Assembly: GCA_029948255.1 (NCBI GenBank)
Contig: JALIZF010001563.1
Span: 248,001 to 312,000 of the forward strand
From: Telmatactis stephensoni
Lineage: Eukaryota > Cnidaria > Anthozoa > Actiniaria > Isophelliidae
DNA: 64,000 nt
Direction: 5' to 3'
Below the pieces are notes generated by a model. It was not told the origin of the DNA. It did no database searches and saw nothing but the letters and a program-made list of their open reading frames with translations. The position numbers and the translations under genes were made by a program. Shown here in pieces: positions 36,077 through 48,700 of the stretch. Position 1 is the stretch's first letter; every line of letters starts with the position of its first letter.

Positions 36077-36358
36077 GGGAGCATTCATTTTTTAGGAGGG
36101 GGGGGGGGGGGGGGGTGGGCCGGAGGAATTGAGGGGTGGGTCAAAAGAAATTTACTATATGAAAGGGGGTGGGTCATGTTTTTCTGAAAGTTAAACCAGG
36201 TCAAGGGACCCTATTTTCATATTTGGAAGTGGGGTGGGTCATCAATATAGTTCAATTCCTTACCGAGGGGGCTTGCATTTTTTTTTGTATTTGATTCCTG
36301 CAATTCCTCCGGCCCACCCCCCCCCCCCCCCCCCCCCTCCTAAAAAATGAATGCTCCC
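36077..36358. mobile_element. Harbinger-like MITE with TTA target duplication and G/C homopolymers
   Basis: Termini GGGAGCATTCATTTTTTAGG / CCTAAAAAATGAATGCTCCC are perfect inverted repeats, flanked by TTA at 36074-36076 and 36359-36361. A run of about 19 G residues follows the left repeat and a run of more than 20 C residues precedes the right one. No coding capacity. A 3-bp TTA duplication is typical of PIF/Harbinger elements. Confidence 0.8.
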
Positions 36359-36966
36359 TTACGTTAATTAGCCAATAGGATATCCTCACATCTTCCTTCC
36401 CATGAAAAAGCAAAACAAAACAACAACAACAACAACAACAACAAAAGGAAGACAAAAACTAAATGCCACTGTCCTGTCTCTTTCCAGTACAACATAAAAC
36501 ATACACAGTTCCGGTACAACATAGCTAGTCATAGTCTAAGATTTGAAATGTTCATTGGAAGCGTATTTGTGGCTTCACAATTTATCCGTTTCTGGTGACA
36601 ACTGGTGAACCTTGTTTTGGTTCCTTTCTAGGCGTAGCTGAGCGGTCTTCTTTACTGTTCCGTGGCAGGATGGTGTTCTGATGTACCTGGTTATTGCGAC
36701 GGCGGCAGCTCACTTGTCTTTGGTCATGTAGCTGACACCACTGGACTGTGGTGGCTTCCTGGAAGTGGTAGTACAAGTGGCTAAAAGGTTAAGGTAAAGC
36801 ACTATATTCAACGTCGGAAGTTCCTTCAGCTAGAAGCAAAGCTAGAAGCTGGTCTTCCAAGAAGCCGATGGTGAGCTCGTTCTACCCCCCCCCCCCTCCC
36901 CTCTCTCCATCAGTGCTCCGTTTTACGGGTATTTGAATCTACTTAATGTGGCTCGATATAGTTCAG

Positions 36967-37424
36967 TTTATTGACCGCGCTTCTGTTTTTCATTCCACGA
37001 ATTTAGCAACTTACTCTTGACCAACCAAAACGGTTTTTACACTAGTTATTGGGCTTAAATCAAAGTTTATATTTTTGTCTCTTTCACTTCGATTTGTGTT
37101 GCCACAGCGACAGTAAACAAAGATGGCTGAAATCAATTTTTCTAAAATATCTCTCGAACTCGAGCAGCTCTAGACAAGGGACTATATAGCGACAGACATC
37201 TTTGTTTGCCGTCGTTATGGCAACACAAATAGAAGTGAAATAGACAAAAATCAAAATTGTAATTCATCTTTGTTTGCCGTCGTTATGGCAACACAAATAG
37301 AAGTGAAATAGACAAAAATCAAAACTTTAATTCAAGTCCACTAACTGGTGTAAAAACCGTTTTTGTTGGTCAAGAGTAAGTTGCTCAATTCGTGAAGTGA
37401 AAACGGAAGCATTGTCAATAAAAA
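36967..37424. mobile_element. Inverted-repeat element with internal 68-bp duplication
   Basis: Left arm from 36967 (TTTATTGAC ... GCTTCTG ... ACTCTTGACCAACC) and right arm ending at 37424 are inverted. Inside the right arm a 68-bp unit starting CATCTTTGTTTGCCGTCG is tandemly duplicated (37197 and 37265). Confidence 0.75.
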
Positions 37425-37426
37425 CT

Positions 37427-37558
37427 ATAGAGTGGTTTTCGTATGAGTGGGAACACTGTACGGTTACGATACGATACGGTTACGGCATGAATTTCAAATG
37501 TTTGACACGGTCACGGTACGGCGCGGTAAGTTTCCCACTCATACGAAAACGACTCTAT
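37427..37558. mobile_element. 132-bp MITE abutting the previous element
   Basis: ATAGAGTGGTTTTCGTATGA at the left and its complement TCATACGAAAACGACTCTAT at the right. The interior repeats ACGGTTACG / ACGATACGG. Confidence 0.8.
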
Positions 37559-37559
37559 C

Positions 37560-39880
37560 GAGCCACCTTAAAGCTACACAAAATGGAGAAAAGTCAAAAC
37601 AAGGATGTGAGTTCATGCACTAAGGATTGAACTCGAGACATCTCGCACCGAAGGTCACGCACTAACCAACTTGTACCATCCTTGCTCCTTCTTCCACAGC
37701 AGGTTTCATTGCTTCCTTAGTAAGTCGGTCGAAGTTGTCGCCGATTTCTTTCAGTTTCTGCTCGACGTTGTCAGGTACTTAGGGTTTGAGTATGTGGATA
37801 GATGTAGGCAGGAGGGGTTTGTATCCGCGGCGTTCAAGGATCCTCTGCGCTGGAGATGAGTTGATGGTTCTGAGGGCGTATTCTCCAATCACGGAGAGCC
37901 ATGTAAGGATGAAAACGAGGCGCGCTACCTGCATAACGCTCACATGAAACTTTTTACTATTTTTCTTGTTACGAATAATTGATATTCATGCATGTACTAG
38001 CCTCGTCTTGGTTCTTTGGCTTGGTAAAGGTGCTTTGACGAAAACACGTGCGGTTTTTTATATGTTCCAAAAAGAAAACTTTTTTCCTGATTTTCCTTAT
38101 TATCTTACTCGCGAAAATCAATGAAAACCATTTTGGAACACCATTTAATTTGATGATCTTGCACCCGATTGTGCGCATAGGTTTAGACTGTCAGTAGAAC
38201 CATATACTTTACATACTTACATTTACAGAACCAAAAACGAGTATTTCTTCTCCTACCTCATTTCTTGGTTAAGGTAGTTTGGGCCCCTTGCTACTGTGCA
38301 TCTCCCGCGTGCATTCGACCGCACGCACTTTTATTAAAGAACATTCGTCTGTCCATGAGGAGTCTGGGCACTAGTTTTTCAACGAATCAAGGTGTAGAAA
38401 CTCAGTTTTAGCGCATAAAAATATTATTTTATTGACCGAATTTTGGAACAAATTTTATCAAACAATATTCAACATTATGCAAAGTTATCTCTAATCCTCG
38501 AAATTTTAAATCTAGTGAATCTTATCTATCAAAAAGGCCCACGAGAACAACGCTATAGCTATCAGTCGCCAAAAATGGGTGGAATTTGGGTTTGTTTTCA
38601 AAGAGAATTTCCTTTTGTGCTGCTTTAGCTTTTCAAATAATACGATGACCCCATTTTTTTCGATTTTTTAATTTCTAATGTAATAATCTTTCTTAATCTT
38701 GAAAAACATATCCAAGAAATAAATAGAACAAAATTTGAATAAATTAATGATGATGCAATTTCATATTTATATTACAATAGATTGCAAAAAATTAAAAATT
38801 CTCAAAAATTACAGAAAATGCTAAAATCTAAGTATTAAGAAACCGAAAAACAAAAAAGAGAGTAAAAAGGAAGGGGAAAAAGGAGAAAAAAGAAAAATAT
38901 TCCGACCTACACATGGTTTGAATCTGTAACCCTTAAATCGTTCCTCCTGGAAATGGGGAAAGAATAACTAGATAATTGAAAAAATAGGAAAAAATTAAAA
39001 AATGAAATTTGGGACGATTCTCCCGAGACATTCAAAGAAGCTGAGACATCGAATCGACTTACGTTACGGATGAAGATTTCGGCCCCATCCACGCTATCCC
39101 GGTGCTACACCCTTAGCCCGAAGGCCAGGGAGGGAGACGATATCCGGACCCTAATCCATACCTTTAGATATCACCTTAGACCGCTGCGCTATCTAGACAC
39201 TTAATGATTATAATGTCTAATCGGGGTAGTCTATTCGGCGAAGTTTCATTGTGATGTTGCAAACCCTTGGGGAAATAGGAGAACCAATCAAAGTCCAATA
39301 ACCATAAAAATGATTTCATAAATAGACAGAGAAGAGTAAATACAAGAATGAATTTCCGCGGGAGTATTTCTAAGTGCATAAGGGTTCTTTGCAAAGTCAA
39401 GAAGTTACGCCAATGACTGTTTATGGATTTAATTTATGGCTTTTTTCTTCTGCTGGATGATCATCAAAACTGATTTCCGGCATTTCAAGAACAATCTTGA
39501 GGCAAAGTTTGAAGGCTTAAAACGTCAGTAAAGTTAGTACTTTAAGCAATTTTAAAATTTGGATAATTCATGGATGCAAGATTGTTAGTTTGTTTATATA
39601 TTCTACGCGTAAGAAGCCATACCGAATTCAGCTGAGACTAAAATGTATTTTCTTTATCAATTAAAGCCCGACGGGCTTGGCCCGCACTGTCAAGACCTCG
39701 CGGTCTGACATTTTTCTCGTAATAACTGCGCTTTCGATAAATAAGAAGTAATTATTTAAAACTCCAAATCTTTATTAGATAGGTTCATTACTGAGCTACC
39801 TGTCGTAAACCGAGCATGCAAGTGTGCAAAATTACCCAAGTGGCGTTTGTAAGCAAGCTTTGTTACTCGAGCTTCCTCGT
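37560..39880. other. AT-rich non-coding interval
   Basis: No gene recognised. On the minus strand a TAGCGCAGCGGTCTAAGG motif near 39170-39190 resembles a tRNA A box, but a matching tRNA fold was not found. Confidence 0.4.
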
Positions 39881-39899
39881 ATATATTATAGCGTCTTAT

Positions 39900-40104
39900 T
39901 TTAAGTAACAACGCCATCGTGCGCAGGCAAGGCTCTCGAACAGAATCTCGAATTTTTGACGTACACACGGACGGGACCGTTTGCTTTCGGCGTTTGATTT
40001 CTATTGGTTAAGAGCCTTGCGCGCGCGATGGCGAAGTTACTAAAAGTAACCTTAGTCGCCACGAACATCGCACTGACATCAACAGTGAGTATTATAGTCT
40101 CTTG
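39900..40104. mobile_element. Truncated copy of the hAT-like MITE family
   Basis: Shares the central GACGGGACCGTTTG and the right arm GCGCGCGATGGCGAAGTTAC ... AGTCTCTTG with the copy at 17.7 kb. Most of the left arm is missing. Confidence 0.75.
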
Positions 40105-43100
40105 GTGTGAACTAATCCAGCTGGGTTACCCCCTCACTCCTTGCGTGACATTTTATATTTTAATCGAACAGGAACAAAATTATACTATTTGAAAAGAGCA
40201 CACCCAAAGTTAGCAAAACTTGAAATTTTGAGGTAGTTTCGATGAATAGCTCCAAAGTTACTGATGGGCGGCCGAATATTGTGCTTTTTGTACTGATAGA
40301 ATGAAACTGTTGTTGTTGTTTTGTCCCCCTCTCGCGACCATGATCCTTTGCATTTAAACAATAGAATGAGTTTATCTGATGTCATAGAGTATGTCATAGT
40401 GAAATAGGGCAATTGCAAATGGTATTGGATAGCATGCAGACTTGGTTTGATAATAACAAGATGATCATATAATCTCTGCCAAATCCAAAGAAATGTGGAT
40501 TAGCTTAGAGACATACCACCTCCTGACATCCTTACTATAGACAGTGAAGAAATTGAACGTGAGAACAATTTCGAGCTTCTTGTGGCCGGGTGTTTTCTGC
40601 CAAGATAACCTTTAAATAAGTGGAACTCGCATGTACAAGAAATGACTAAAAAGGCCAATAAGATCAGACTTTTCCTAATTCTACGCGAGTGTAGAAGAAG
40701 CTAGAAGACCGTAGAACGTACGGCTAGCCTCCCGATGCCGGAGTTTGGAATTACAATGTACTGTTCTAGAATAATGGCCTCTCCTGCAATACGACTCACC
40801 GATATGGGTTGGGAATCCCCTGCTATTTAATTAGCTAGAGAAATAAATCGAGCGTGTACAAACAAGAAGATAAAAAATCCTAGGAGCACCAGAGAACACA
40901 GTTGAGACAGTGTTGAGACGCTGAGCATGAGGCGGAACTTCGCGGACACAATGCAAACGCGAGCTTGAACGTACGTATCCTTGCCGCGGATAAACTGCAT
41001 CCATGTCACAAATAACTACCCGGAATTGAACACCATGACAAGTTCTACAATCTGAGAATCGAAGACCTCGTACATTTACTCCTACTATGCCAATTTCAGG
41101 AACAAAGACACATAGAGACCGCGAGGTATTAGACTTTCAAACGAATAAATAATATATTCTTCATCAAATAACTTTTATATTTATGTTTTATACTTTTTAC
41201 ATGTAAACCATTCGTATATTTCATTCTCAAGTTTGGTAAATAAAGCTCATAATTATAGGAAATCAATCATTTTACGTCATCTTCGTGAGTTCGCGCATGC
41301 TCAACCTGGAAAGTCACCGATTTGACGAGGCGGTACGTGGTTGTGCACGTATTGTGCACGTGATACAGGGGCCACATCTCGATACCATTATACTGCAGCC
41401 AAAGGCAAGTGTTAAATTTTTATTGAAGTAAACCAGTTTTTCATTTCATTTAATCTTATTTATTTTTTATTTTAGATTGGAAATGTTGTGTGCCAAAACA
41501 GCCATGTGCGCGACATCCCATCATTTACAAATTCAAGTCATGAATGTAACGACCCCACTCATCATCAAGCCCCCAATGCATTGTGGGTAAAACTGTAAAG
41601 GGAAGTTTCATTGTCACATAAAATTTTATTTGATCTCAAATAATGCATTTATTTGTTTTGTTTTGTTTTGCTTAGTTTTATTTTATTTTATTTTTAGTTG
41701 CTTTCCTTTGTTTTATTTTGTTTTTTGGCGCGCGCGAATTTATTTGACCCAGGCCCTCTCGGTTAGTTGGTGCATGGCTCCCCATGGTTCCCCATGGTGC
41801 ACTTCTGTCATCAAGTTGTTATGAGACCAGTTTGATACCAGTACTCGTGAAAAAACTTTATCTTTGCATTCGGTCCTGTTCTCCGCTGGAAGAGTGTGGT
41901 TGACGATCAATCTTAAGTGAAGGTAAATACAAGAAATAGAGTCTGCCTAAAATTAAGCAGGTACTGCAAATGAAGTTTTATAAGCTTATAATTTTTTTTG
42001 ATTTCGTTGCTGGGTTGTTTACTATGAGTTCAGAGGTCCATTGTTTTTCGAACTATTTAATTAGTCGATCAAAATTAAGTTATTTTTGAATTTTGCTACA
42101 TTCATTTCTCAGACTATATATAATTTTATGTTTTGCTTGGAAAAAACGTCTTCGACCTCGATCCAAACTCGACAGAACAGTGGTCAACGTCTCTTGAGAT
42201 TGTAGTTCTTGCCCTACAAGTATAATATAAGCTTAAGTTACCGCCATTCGCAATTTGTCAAGTTTTCTTGGGAATTTTTTTTGCTTCCCTTTGTGCGTGA
42301 ATTTGCTGTTGTTCCTGGGACTGTTGCAACAGTACAGGGGCGTGGTAAGTGCCCTCCAAGATTTTCCTCCAAGATGGGATTCTGTAAATTACGTACGAAA
42401 TATCTTGCTTTATAAGCTTACATCTTTTGCACCAATACGACAGTTTTGTAGGCCTTTTCACATGGAGAACTTCATTCATAGAATTGCATAGAAAACCTTT
42501 TTTCTAAATTGCATGCAGAAATGTTTCTTCAGACTTCAGGGCAGACGTAAGACGATATAGAGTTTGCTTGGTGTTGAAAATGAGTGATTATCGCATCGCA
42601 GCAGGACCTAATAACTTGAGTCGCTATTGTTCTTTCGCTTTTCTAAGGAGTGTTAGGTCCGCAGTGAACTTTGATTAGGTTATTTGGGATCTAAAATTAT
42701 TGCCTGGTTTAGCACTGTGGCACCACTCTGTTGTTGAGACCTTAAAACTATATAGACTTGTACCATATGCATGCATATAAGAATATAGATGATGCAACTA
42801 GGAGCTACAATAGCTTCTAATCTTTCTGTAGTCTCTAATCCCTTGGGGCAAAGGATATCATTGACCACACGTACCTCAATTTTTGGGTGGAGTCATGTTG
42901 CAAGAGGCGTTAATGCTAATGTTGCAATCCATGTTCCTGATTGATGGATAATCACATTTATTACCCCCCTTAGCAGCTACTGTATGTGGACTCTGTTCAT
43001 AAGCACTGCCCCCATTTTGACTATATACCATTCCGTGTGCCAAAATATTTTTATCTTAAACTGCCTATTAAAGAATATTACAGTACGTTATGCACATTTA

Positions 43101-43130
43101 ACTGACCTATTGTTCTTATCACTTATTAGG
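40105..43130. other. Interval upstream of the LDAF1-like gene
   Basis: A TTAAGTGAAG|GTAAATAC donor at 41922/41923 could close a 5' UTR exon of the next gene. GTGCACGT occurs twice near 41345-41360. No other gene seen. Confidence 0.3.
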
Positions 43131-43154
43131 AACAATAAACATTTCACTATCAAA

Positions 43155-43622
43155 ATGACAGAAAACATCAAAGACAGACAAAAACAAATTGCTTCTAGCC
43201 TGCTTCAGAAGTGGAATGAACTGGACATTAAAGCTGCTACAACTCCTTTGTTGAAGTTTGCTGATGAACATCCAATTGTAACACTTTTTGCTGCAATCCT
43301 GATAGGACTTTCCATGTTACCATTGCTGCTTTTCTTTACTTTTGTGGCAATTACCTTTATGTTTACATTATTTGGATTTCTGCTGATTGAAGGAACATTA
43401 TTGTCAATTGCAACTGTCATGTTGACAATAACCATTTTTGGTGTTGTCTGCGCATCATTCATTTTCACTGCTTTCCTTGTGAGTATCTGGTTTGCAGCTG
43501 CTACCAGCAGTGTTGGAGTGCAGAAACTTAAGCATGTGATCCAGGCAAGGGTACCATTGGTGAGAGAGGCACGATTACCTGAGTTCAAGGACCATCTTCA
43601 GAGTCAGAAGAAAACATGGTAG
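43155..43622 (+). CDS. LDAF1: Lipid droplet assembly factor 1 / promethin-like membrane protein
   Basis: The 155-residue protein starts MTENIKDRQKQIASSLL, followed by a long central hydrophobic region (about residues 38-118) that reads as hairpin or paired membrane segments, then a basic tail. This matches the promethin/TMEM159 family, ER and lipid-droplet proteins that work with seipin. The segment LLKFADEHPIVTLFAA corresponds to the family's conserved entry to the first hydrophobic stretch (PVGQYLDSHPFLAF in human). An AG acceptor (CACTTATTAG|GAACA) lies 24 nt before the ATG, so the coding part is a single exon behind a spliced 5' UTR. The open frame upstream of this ATG is intronic. Family assignment rests on pattern and hydropathy, hence moderate certainty. 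Confidence 0.75.
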   Translation: MTENIKDRQKQIASSLLQKWNELDIKAATTPLLKFADEHPIVTLFAAILIGLSMLPLLLFFTFVAITFMFTLFGFLLIEGTLLSIATVMLTITIFGVVCASFIFTAFLVSIWFAAATSSVGVQKLKHVIQARVPLVREARLPEFKDHLQSQKKTW

Positions 43623-44016
43623 AGCCAAGTCAAGCTTGGCTGTTCATGAAGAATTTGAATGTGTCATTAGGATAAAAATATGAAATTTAACAATCCAAGA
43701 CTGTTTATTTTTTCAGCTAAACATTTTACAATAAGTTTGAGACAGAGGCAGACCTTAAATTCCACTAAATTGTAACGTGATGTCAACATCATGAGACTTT
43801 TGCTAATATTGGACTCTCTGTTAATGTTGTTCAAATACAATTCATTCACCACCCACAAGCACACAGGGGCATGCAGTTCTATGCAGTGCACTCTCAGTAA
43901 GAATTAAAACACGATTATATGGACCTTGTCACAGCTATTTACCAATTATTATAATCATTATTATTAGTAAGTATTTATTGTTGATTAACTGACATAAAAA
44001 CTTTTGTAAGTTTTTG

Positions 44017-44022
44017 AATAAA
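44017..44022 (+). terminator. Polyadenylation signal of the LDAF1-like gene
   Basis: AATAAA about 395 nt after the stop codon, in an AT-rich 3' region. Confidence 0.5.
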
Positions 44023-44099
44023 AAATGGGTGTATCATTTCAATTAAATTTTGTCTTTACCAACCACTTTGTGATACATGTACTTTACCAATTATCCACT

Positions 44100-44420
44100 G
44101 TCACCTTTATTCCCTTGGGGGGAGGGGGTGAACTCCATTTTAAAAGGATCGGGTATGCTCTTTGGAAATTTCAAAAATACTCCTAAAAGATACTAAAAGT
44201 CTAACATAAAATATAAGAAGGTTGACATGCATTTGTTGGGGAAAATTCTTCCATTTAAAAACAAGATATGCAATGGGCTATTTTGAGACCCTAAAAGATA
44301 CCAGGAAATGCTAAAACTCTAAACTTCAATTTTAACAAGATGCCATATGCTGATTTTTCCCCCTAAGATAATTTATGAATAGAGTATCTGATCCTTTTAC
44401 AATTGACTGCCCCCCTCCAG
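44100..44420. mobile_element. Probable repeat with GGGGGGAGGGGG / CCCCCCTCC ends
   Basis: CTTGGGGGGAGGGGG at the left is answered by GCCCCCCTCCAGG at the right, with AAAAGATACTAAAAG and CTAAAAGATACCAGG inside. It resembles the other G/C-ended elements at 21.2 and 45.1 kb. A run of 23 G residues follows at 44670-44692. Confidence 0.45.
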
Positions 44421-45077
44421 GCCTTTATAATTTTACCAATCACTAACTGACATCTTAGCAATCAATTACCAACCACTTATCCTTATCAAGCTCCTCCTGA
44501 CACCTTGCCAACCACCTGTTGTTGGTTAAGTACCTGATCAGTCCAAAATCAAAAGTTCCTAGTTATTTGAAAATCAAAAAATCTAACAAATATATATGTA
44601 CAAAGTGCTATTTATTCCTTTATTCATTCTTGAATCAAGACTAGGCGTAGCAAGGACCCAGGAAAATTTGGGGGGGGGGGGGGGGGGGGGGGAGAGGAAG
44701 ACACCCAGAGAAAAGAGAAAAAAAATGCAATTAAACAAGCTAACAAATGGGAGGTACTCCGACATGCTCTGACACAATAGTAATGGGGTGGAACACAGCC
44801 TTTTACAGAGGTTTTATGCACATTTTTGAATTTTGATGTCTGTGTACCCCTCCCCCCCCTTCTTCTTCCCAGGTCTTTATCAGTTACAAATGTAATTGCT
44901 GTTCCAATTCTAGATGCTTTAATTATTATATTTGAGGTGCAAAATTTATTCATGATATATATGTCAGAAACTGGCAACCACCATCCCGCCCCTTTCATGA
45001 ATTAACAATATATTTGTCATTGATATGTTTCAACCAGAGCCTGCTGGGAGTCAGTCTGTTACAGTGTGTAGTTGAGG

Positions 45078-45466
45078 CCCGGGGGGGGACTCCGATCGTA
45101 AATGGACGGGGATGCTCGTCGTACCTTTTAGGGGTCAAAATCTGCCATCTGGTACCTTTTAGGGTGTCTCAGACTTAAGTGGACTACCAGAGACATAGCT
45201 GGTACCTTTTAGGGACTGTTTTGGGGTAAATAAACTACCTAAAATAAGCATAAAAGGGATGATTTCAATAATCTGAATTGAATCTTCAAAGCACATCGAT
45301 AACAAAGTGTTTCATTACCTTAATTCTTTATTATTGTTTTTGAATTGGTACCTTTTAGGGGTAGAAATCAATTGTTGCCACTCCCACTCTGGTACCTTTT
45401 AGGGGTTATTTTCAAAATTTCCGACGAGCATCCCCGTCCTCTTATATATAGGAGTCCCCCCCCGGG
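45078..45466. mobile_element. Inverted-repeat element with five GGTACCTTTTAGGG units
   Basis: Left CCCGGGGGGGACTCC ... GGGGATGCTCGTCG pairs with right CGACGAGCATCCCCG ... GGAGTCCCCCCCGGG. Five direct copies of GTACCTTTTAGGG lie inside. No coding capacity. Inserted just upstream of the dicarboxylate-carrier gene. Confidence 0.8.
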
Positions 45467-45788
45467 AGTTGAGGCAGCAATATTAATTTGTAGTCTACGT
45501 ATTGTAGCAATAATGAATTCAAGAGTCGGTGATACCGGAGTGCACGTTTTCTTTATTTCAATTTTCGTCTTACTGTCAAATTCACTTCCGGTTCGCTGAA
45601 GCTAGTACTTTGCGTTACTAGCTTTTGTAACGCAAGGTTTATATATGTCATGTGTGACGTTGATCAGACTCACACGTTGTCTAGCTTTCCATGGATGAGG
45701 TGTATTGTTTGTAAACATAAAATTCCTACTAAATACTACAGTAAACAGGCATAATATACGTCTGAGGGGCCATTGCTCAGAGAAAGCA

Positions 45789-48700
45789 ATGTCTGCTTCT
45801 TCTAAGGAAGAAGTTGGAGCTGGAAAGATGAAAGTTGTGGTGAAAAAACATCGATGGTATCTTGGAGGCTTTGCGTCGGCCATAGCTGTCTTTTTCACAC
45901 ATCCACTGGATCTTCTAAAGGTAAATGACTAAAGGGGAAATTTCCTGGTTTAAGATTCAGAAAATGGTACTTTTTCGCGTAGATAATTGAAAAGGGATTA
46001 AAGTTGTATATGTAGTTTCTTAAAAATACAATAAGTTATCCTCTATGCAAATCATCAGAGAACAATCAGTGATAGTACTACAATTAATTCATGTGAATCA
46101 ATTGACACGTTTGTACTTCGTTTGAAACCGATTCTCTATTATTCTATATCGGTTTATTGACAAAGAGCAATATTTACAACTATATTATACTTTTAAACGC
46201 AAAATACAAGCTCATTTTCTTAATTTTTTTCGCACATGCTTCGCAGCACGCGTCGTCAATTTACATGTAATAAGGAACTTTTATAAATATTCTATTAATC
46301 TTTGGAATAACATCAAAAAGACTGTGAAGATTATATGGGCACAAATAATTTTGCACCTTTCTTCTTCGGTGCTTAAGCTTATAGCTGTTCTCAGGGGAGG
46401 ACTGAGGATACAATCTAGGATTCTTTTTCTATAAAAGTCAAAAGGTCACAAGTGCCTGTATTTACGATAACTGTTAACAAATACATACTAAGTTTATATT
46501 AGTTCTTGGACTGATGATTCTAGTTTAATCTCATGCAAGTTTCATATGGTTTCTCATGATAATCTTTCAGGTTTCTCAACTTTTTGTAAATTTTTGTCCT
46601 CTTATTACAAAAGGGAAATCATCTGTTCCATTATTTTTGGGAGGGAGATCAAATTGCATATATTAATGGCTCAGTGCATTCATGAGTTCAGTACAGCGTG
46701 TCCAAACTCCAAAAGTAACCATTTTTACAAGTTGTTTAGCTGGGAAACATGCTGCAATTTGTTTTCATGCCGTCAATGTAATTTTAGATTTTGTTGCAGA
46801 GAAAATGAATAAATCAATAAATTTGGGATAGCTCATATCACCCTTCCTTGCAACACAATAATTATTTGAGTGCTAAATTGAGAAGCAGCTCAACATGATT
46901 GAGTCGAAGATATACAAAGGTGCTTTCATTACATAGACAGACACACACATAGCAGCCACCATGCATGAATATGGACCATATATGATCACAGAGTAGTAGA
47001 GCTTACATGTAGATCAAAACTAGTATGTTTTTATTGAGGGAGGAAAAACCGGAGTACCTGGAGAAAAAACCCTTGAAACTTGAAGCAAAGGGGAGAATGA
47101 ACAACATACTCAGGTCGCATGTGATGCCCTGTCTGGAAATCGAACCTGGGTTCAAAGAGGTCAGACCAGCATTCTCACCACTTGGTCAATCCTGCAGCCA
47201 CCCTGCTTCCCAAATTGCATCTTTTGATCATCATATTGCAACATTCAGTACATACAGGCATACTTGACTAATGCTGCAGAGAAAAGTTCAACCATTTCAA
47301 TCTTATGCAACATCTTTTTTGTTCAACATCATTGTTGTCATGCCATATAATGAAATGTATAATACACTTGGTAAATTTCACTTACATGTATAACTGCAAT
47401 GCAACAAAAATCCAAAAATTCTGGTGCCCGCTAGTGAGAGAAAAAATTGTGCAGTCTTTGGCCTTGTTATTTACATAATGATTGTTTTGTTGTTGCTGTT
47501 GTTGTTTCAGGTCCAGCTACAAACACAACAAAATGTAACCCTTGGTCTAAGTGGGATGGCAGTTAATGTAGTAAAAAAACAAGGTGTATTTGGATTGTAC
47601 AAAGGGCTTTCAGCATCAATTATGAGACAAGTAAGATATTGTGTTTTATACTGTACTCTGTACACATATAGAGTCATAATTATGTTAATACTAAAAAAGG
47701 TTCAAAGGTTTCATTTTCCACATATTGAGGCTATAATTGCAAGTTAGTTAATAGAAATGAATGCAGGGTTTACAAATAATATAATGCACCTCTCTTGTAA
47801 AGAGCAGATTTTGTATGACTAAATGCTAGTTATATAATGATTTTGAGTGGGTATTTGCTGAGAGATTATTAACCAAGCATGAGGTCTTTAGGGGAAATAT
47901 CAGACCAAGGTCTTGACAGTATGGACCAAGTGTGGAATATCCCACAAGTCACTTGTATTTCCTAGTATACACATGAGTCTTTAGTTGAGTGTGGACACAA
48001 AGAAAATACAAGTGATGAGTGGTATATCCATGGTATGCCACAAGAAACTATTATATATTAAAAAAGAAAAAAAAAATACAGCCAATTACCACAATGTCCC
48101 ATGGGAAGAGACAGTTAAATACCATGCAATATAAAACATTTGGCTTTCCTGCTTTCTGATTGGTTATATTTTCTATGGTGTGGGATAAAAAGGTGTATGC
48201 CATACATTCCATGTAGTGGCGTGCCATGTTGCAGTGTTTTGATTGGTTAGATTCATGATATCTCTATCCAATCAGAGTGAATTTTTCACAGTCATACCAA
48301 ATCTGCTCATACATTTGTAGTTACACTCTAGTATTTACTCATAACCAATGGCTTCAAATAAATTAGACTTCAGATTTCCAGTGCATCTACTGCATTATAA
48401 CTTGACTATATGGAGCAAACTTTGTATAGAGGCTTTGCACCATCACGTGATAGCAGCCATGACAGGAGGCATGAACAATAGAGTCTGGACTAATCTGGTT
48501 TACATGAAAAAGAGTTCAGTTCCCCATGGGGAAAAGACTCTATTGTTGTGCCCTCTGTCGTGGCTTCCATCATGTGATGGTGCAAAGCCTCTATAAGTGT
48601 GAAACAGACCACACTGTGGCGTGAGCCTAGATGTCAGTGCAGTGTTCTCTGTACAAACTTCCAAAATTGCTGCCATGATCGTGCCATGCCGTGATTGTGC

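Noticed and set aside
39060..39195. Possible minus-strand tRNA
   Set aside because: Only an A-box-like TAGCGCAGCGGT is seen; the B box and stems do not fit.
43205..43588. 127-codon minus-strand ORF
   Set aside because: Antisense shadow of the LDAF1-like coding exon.
44583..44998. Proline-rich minus-strand ORFs
   Set aside because: The proline run is the complement of a poly-G tract; the rest has no support.
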